DNA of 15,954 bases from positions 1 to 15,954 of the forward strand of contig JBFGNS010000101.1 of assembly GCA_041574955.1 (NCBI GenBank). Direction: 5' to 3'. The stretch comes from CALZJC01 sp041574955 (GTDB taxonomy: Bacteria; Acidobacteriota; Thermoanaerobaculia; Multivoradales; JAHEKO01). The translations under genes were made by a program, and so were the position numbers. Below are positions 14,444 through 15,954 of this stretch, one piece after another. Every line of letters begins with the position of its first letter. Position 1 is the first letter of the stretch. Below the pieces are notes generated by a model. It saw nothing but the letters and a program-made list of their open reading frames with translations. It did not search any database and was not told where the DNA came from.

Positions 14444-15000
14444 TCCGCAAGTACGCCCGCGTCGACGCCGAGCCGTGGACGCTCAAGACGATCTTCCGCG
14501 ACCTCGAGAGCTGGCCGGCGTGGATGCCGACCGTCGAGTCGCTGCGGGTGCTCGAGCGCTCGGACGACCGCGCCCTGGTCGAGACCCGCGAGCGCCTGAT
14601 GGGCCGGATGACGACGCGGCGGCTGGAGATCGTCGGCGACAGCGAGGGCTACACCGAAACCCAGGTCGCCGGCCGCCTCAAGCGGTGGCAGACGGTGTGG
14701 CGGTTCGCCGAGCCGCCGACCGGCCGCGGCACCGTGATCTCGACCCAGATCGACATCGACCTGGGCGGCCTGATGGGCTTCTTCGTTCCCGGGAGCACCG
14801 TGCAGCGGGTGATCGACAACCTCTACGAGCAGATCGTCGGGCGGGCCGAGGCGCGCGCCCGGCGGATGGAAGCGCGCCGGCAGTCGACCGTCTGGGGCGT
14901 GCTGCCGGGCCAGCAGCTGACGATCAAGATCTACGAGACGCCGACCGAGCTCGAGGTGTGGTTCGGCGAGCGGCGGTTCGTGCTACCCGCCGCCGAGTGA
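14440..15000 (+). CDS. SRPBCC (START/COQ10-like) domain protein, second of a pair
   Basis: A 186-residue protein starting at GTG within the GTGA overlap with the upstream gene, the same length as its neighbour. It has the COQ10-type pattern W..WMP.V..LRVLE (residues about 25-40), strands RLEIVGD and YTETQVAGRLKRW.TVWRF, and the amphipathic helix STVQRVIDNLYEQIVGRAEA. As in the first protein, the domain is extended by about 40 residues ending in a beta hairpin (LEVWFGERRFVLP). Sequence identity with its partner is low, so they are ancient paralogues or convergently paired. It may bind a hydrophobic ligand, perhaps with the partner as a heterodimer (inference). It is convergent with the UbiB-like gene, 21 bases apart. 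Confidence 0.72.
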   Translation: MIRKYARVDAEPWTLKTIFRDLESWPAWMPTVESLRVLERSDDRALVETRERLMGRMTTRRLEIVGDSEGYTETQVAGRLKRWQTVWRFAEPPTGRGTVISTQIDIDLGGLMGFFVPGSTVQRVIDNLYEQIVGRAEARARRMEARRQSTVWGVLPGQQLTIKIYETPTELEVWFGERRFVLPAAE

Positions 15001-15021
15001 CGCCGGGCAGCGACGGCCCCG

Positions 15022-15954
15022 TCAGCCGCCGCCGCCGGCCGCGGCACGCAGCGCCAGGCCGCCGAACAGCAGCACCAGCACGGCCCCCAAAGGCTCGGCG
15101 GCCGCCGCGCCGGTCTGCGCGAGCTGGTGGCTCAGGAGGACCACCGCCGTCACCGCCAGCAGGCAGGCCACCACCGCCACTCCCCCGCCGCGTCGGCGCG
15201 GTTCGCCGCCGGCGCGGCGGCGCCGCCGCGGGCGCTCCGCGGCGGCCGCCAGCGTGAGCAGCCGGTCGAGCTTCCACGGCAGGCCGCTCAGCAGGTCGAT
15301 CTGGCGCTCGAGCACACCCGCCCAGCCGCCCGCCGGGCCACCCTCGCCGAGCTCGCCGGCCAGCAGCAGCAGGCGCGCCTCGCGCAGACCGTCGCGCACC
15401 GCGGTCGAGTCGTCGCCGGCTAGCCGGCGCACCTCCTGGTTGAGCAGGAACAGCCCGCGGTAGAAAGGCGCGAGGCCCGGCGCTGGCCGGTAGCCCAGCT
15501 CTTCGGCGGTCCGCCAGTGGGCCAGCACCTGGCGCGCGAACGGGTCGCCGCCGACATCCCAGCCGCGATCCCGGAACGGGTCGACATGGCGCAAACGGTC
15601 GCGCAGTCGACGGTCGCCGTGGCCCTCGGCCAGGAGCTCCAGGAAGGCGATCGCCGCCCGCGCCGGCTGGCGCGCAGCGACCGCCGCCAGGTACTCGCGC
15701 AGCGGCGCCTGGAAGCGGCGCGGGAGCCGGCCGTTGGGGCCGCCCTGAAAGACCACCCTGCCGCCCGCGGGATAGGCCAGGTTGGCGCCCCACGGCTCGG
15801 CCGGGAACAGGTAGCCGTCGAGCGGCTGATCTCCGCCGGCGCGCTGCCCGCCGGCGCGCTCGCGGCGGTCGACGAGTTCACCGCCCGGCTCGACCGTGAC
15901 CGCGCCGCCGGCGATCTGGCCGAGCTGGCCGTCGAGACCGAGGGTTTGGCGCGC
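15022..15954 (-). CDS. UbiB/ABC1-family protein with degenerate kinase motifs, C-terminal part (runs off right edge)
   Basis: The frame is open from the stop (complement of 15022-15024) to the window end, so the N-terminal half is missing; a GTG at 15756 is internal to recognisable family sequence. The C-terminal half matches UbiB: DPFARQVLAHWRTAEELGY, then APFYRGLFLLNQEVRRL, aligns well with the E. coli UbiB region around its late helices, and two transmembrane segments close the protein (about 15150-15110 and 15085-15045), as in UbiB. The normal FHADPHPGNL catalytic motif reads FPAEPWGANL (15807-15778), and the metal-binding DFG reads QGG (15747-15739). The family supports ubiquinone and membrane-lipid metabolism by ATP-dependent action; this copy is probably catalytically impaired. 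The stretch right of about 15830 is Gly/Gln-rich and matches UbiB poorly. Confidence 0.72.
   Translation of the reverse strand, partial: ARQTLGLDGQLGQIAGGAVTVEPGGELVDRRERAGGQRAGGDQPLDGYLFPAEPWGANLAYPAGGRVVFQGGPNGRLPRRFQAPLREYLAAVAARQPARAAIAFLELLAEGHGDRRLRDRLRHVDPFRDRGWDVGGDPFARQVLAHWRTAEELGYRPAPGLAPFYRGLFLLNQEVRRLAGDDSTAVRDGLREARLLLLAGELGEGGPAGGWAGVLERQIDLLSGLPWKLDRLLTLAAAAERPRRRRRAGGEPRRRGGGVAVVACLLAVTAVVLLSHQLAQTGAAAAEPLGAVLVLLFGGLALRAAAGGGG

Noticed and set aside
15001..15021. A terminator between the convergent SRPBCC and UbiB-like genes.
   Set aside because: The only stem (GACGG-CC-CCGTC) has a 2-base loop and runs into the UbiB-like stop codon; no T-tract.
15834..15860. Two direct copies of CGCCGGCGCGCT 15 bases apart.
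   Set aside because: Short, very GC-rich and in frame (RAGG repeated in the UbiB-like protein); most likely local slippage, not a mobile-element or attachment site.
15721..15954. A protein-like plus-strand reading frame (Ala/Leu/Glu-rich, helical-looking) at the right edge.
   Set aside because: It has no ATG or GTG before a TTG at 15946 and lies antisense to recognisable UbiB sequence. The part right of 15830 stays ambiguous, since the minus-strand translation there is unusually Gly/Gln-rich.

Overview
This is a very GC-rich, gene-dense stretch of a Gram-negative (two-membrane) bacterium. It encodes a TolC-type outer-membrane channel, an RND inner-membrane pump with its lipoprotein adaptor, and several L,D-transpeptidase-fold proteins. 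Codons strongly prefer G or C in third position, and many neighbouring genes overlap by a few bases. No sequence here fixes the taxon. A high-GC lineage such as Acidobacteriota (Thermoanaerobaculia-like) or Myxococcota would fit, but that is a guess. I see no rRNA, tRNA, CRISPR array, insertion sequence or integrase.

Layout. (1) 1-2270, plus strand: a cell-wall block of three overlapping genes, made of a left-truncated YkuD L,D-transpeptidase with a helical N-terminal region, a membrane-anchored YkuD L,D-transpeptidase, and a secreted protein that looks like a YkuD relative without its catalytic His-Gly-Cys. (2) 2271-2476: a GC-rich leader full of potential hairpins. (3) 2477-8974, plus strand: a five-gene set of thioredoxin, TolC-like channel, membrane-fusion lipoprotein, RND permease and a small PII-like protein with a CxxC motif. 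The last four are packed with 4-base ATGA overlaps. A hairpin at 8984-9004 separates this set from the convergent next gene. (4) 9038-10618, minus strand: a secreted trypsin-fold (S1C/HtrA-like) protease in which TPR repeats replace the usual PDZ domains. It is divergent from (5) 10836-12824, plus strand: a membrane-anchored S41-like peptidase. The 200-base gap between them holds the only AT-rich island of the window and two inverted repeats. (6) 12952-15000, plus strand: a cyclic-nucleotide-binding-fold protein with a charged linker and a Met-rich C-terminus, followed by two 186-residue SRPBCC (START/COQ10-like) proteins. (7) 15022-15954, minus strand: the C-terminal part of a UbiB/ABC1-family protein whose kinase motifs are degenerate, probably a pseudokinase. 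It runs off the right edge.

How the parts may work together. The tripartite pump should export small molecules across both membranes; the thioredoxin at its head and the CxxC PII-like protein at its tail suggest (inference) redox- or metal-linked control. The transpeptidase cluster, the two periplasmic-type proteases and the pump together give the window a cell-envelope flavour. The right-hand end pairs COQ10-like lipid-binding folds with a UbiB-like protein, both families tied to quinone or lipid handling, although they are convergently transcribed.

The most unusual observations are the catalytically dead-looking YkuD and UbiB proteins, the PII-like/CxxC partner of the pump, and the cNMP-fold plus twin SRPBCC cassette.
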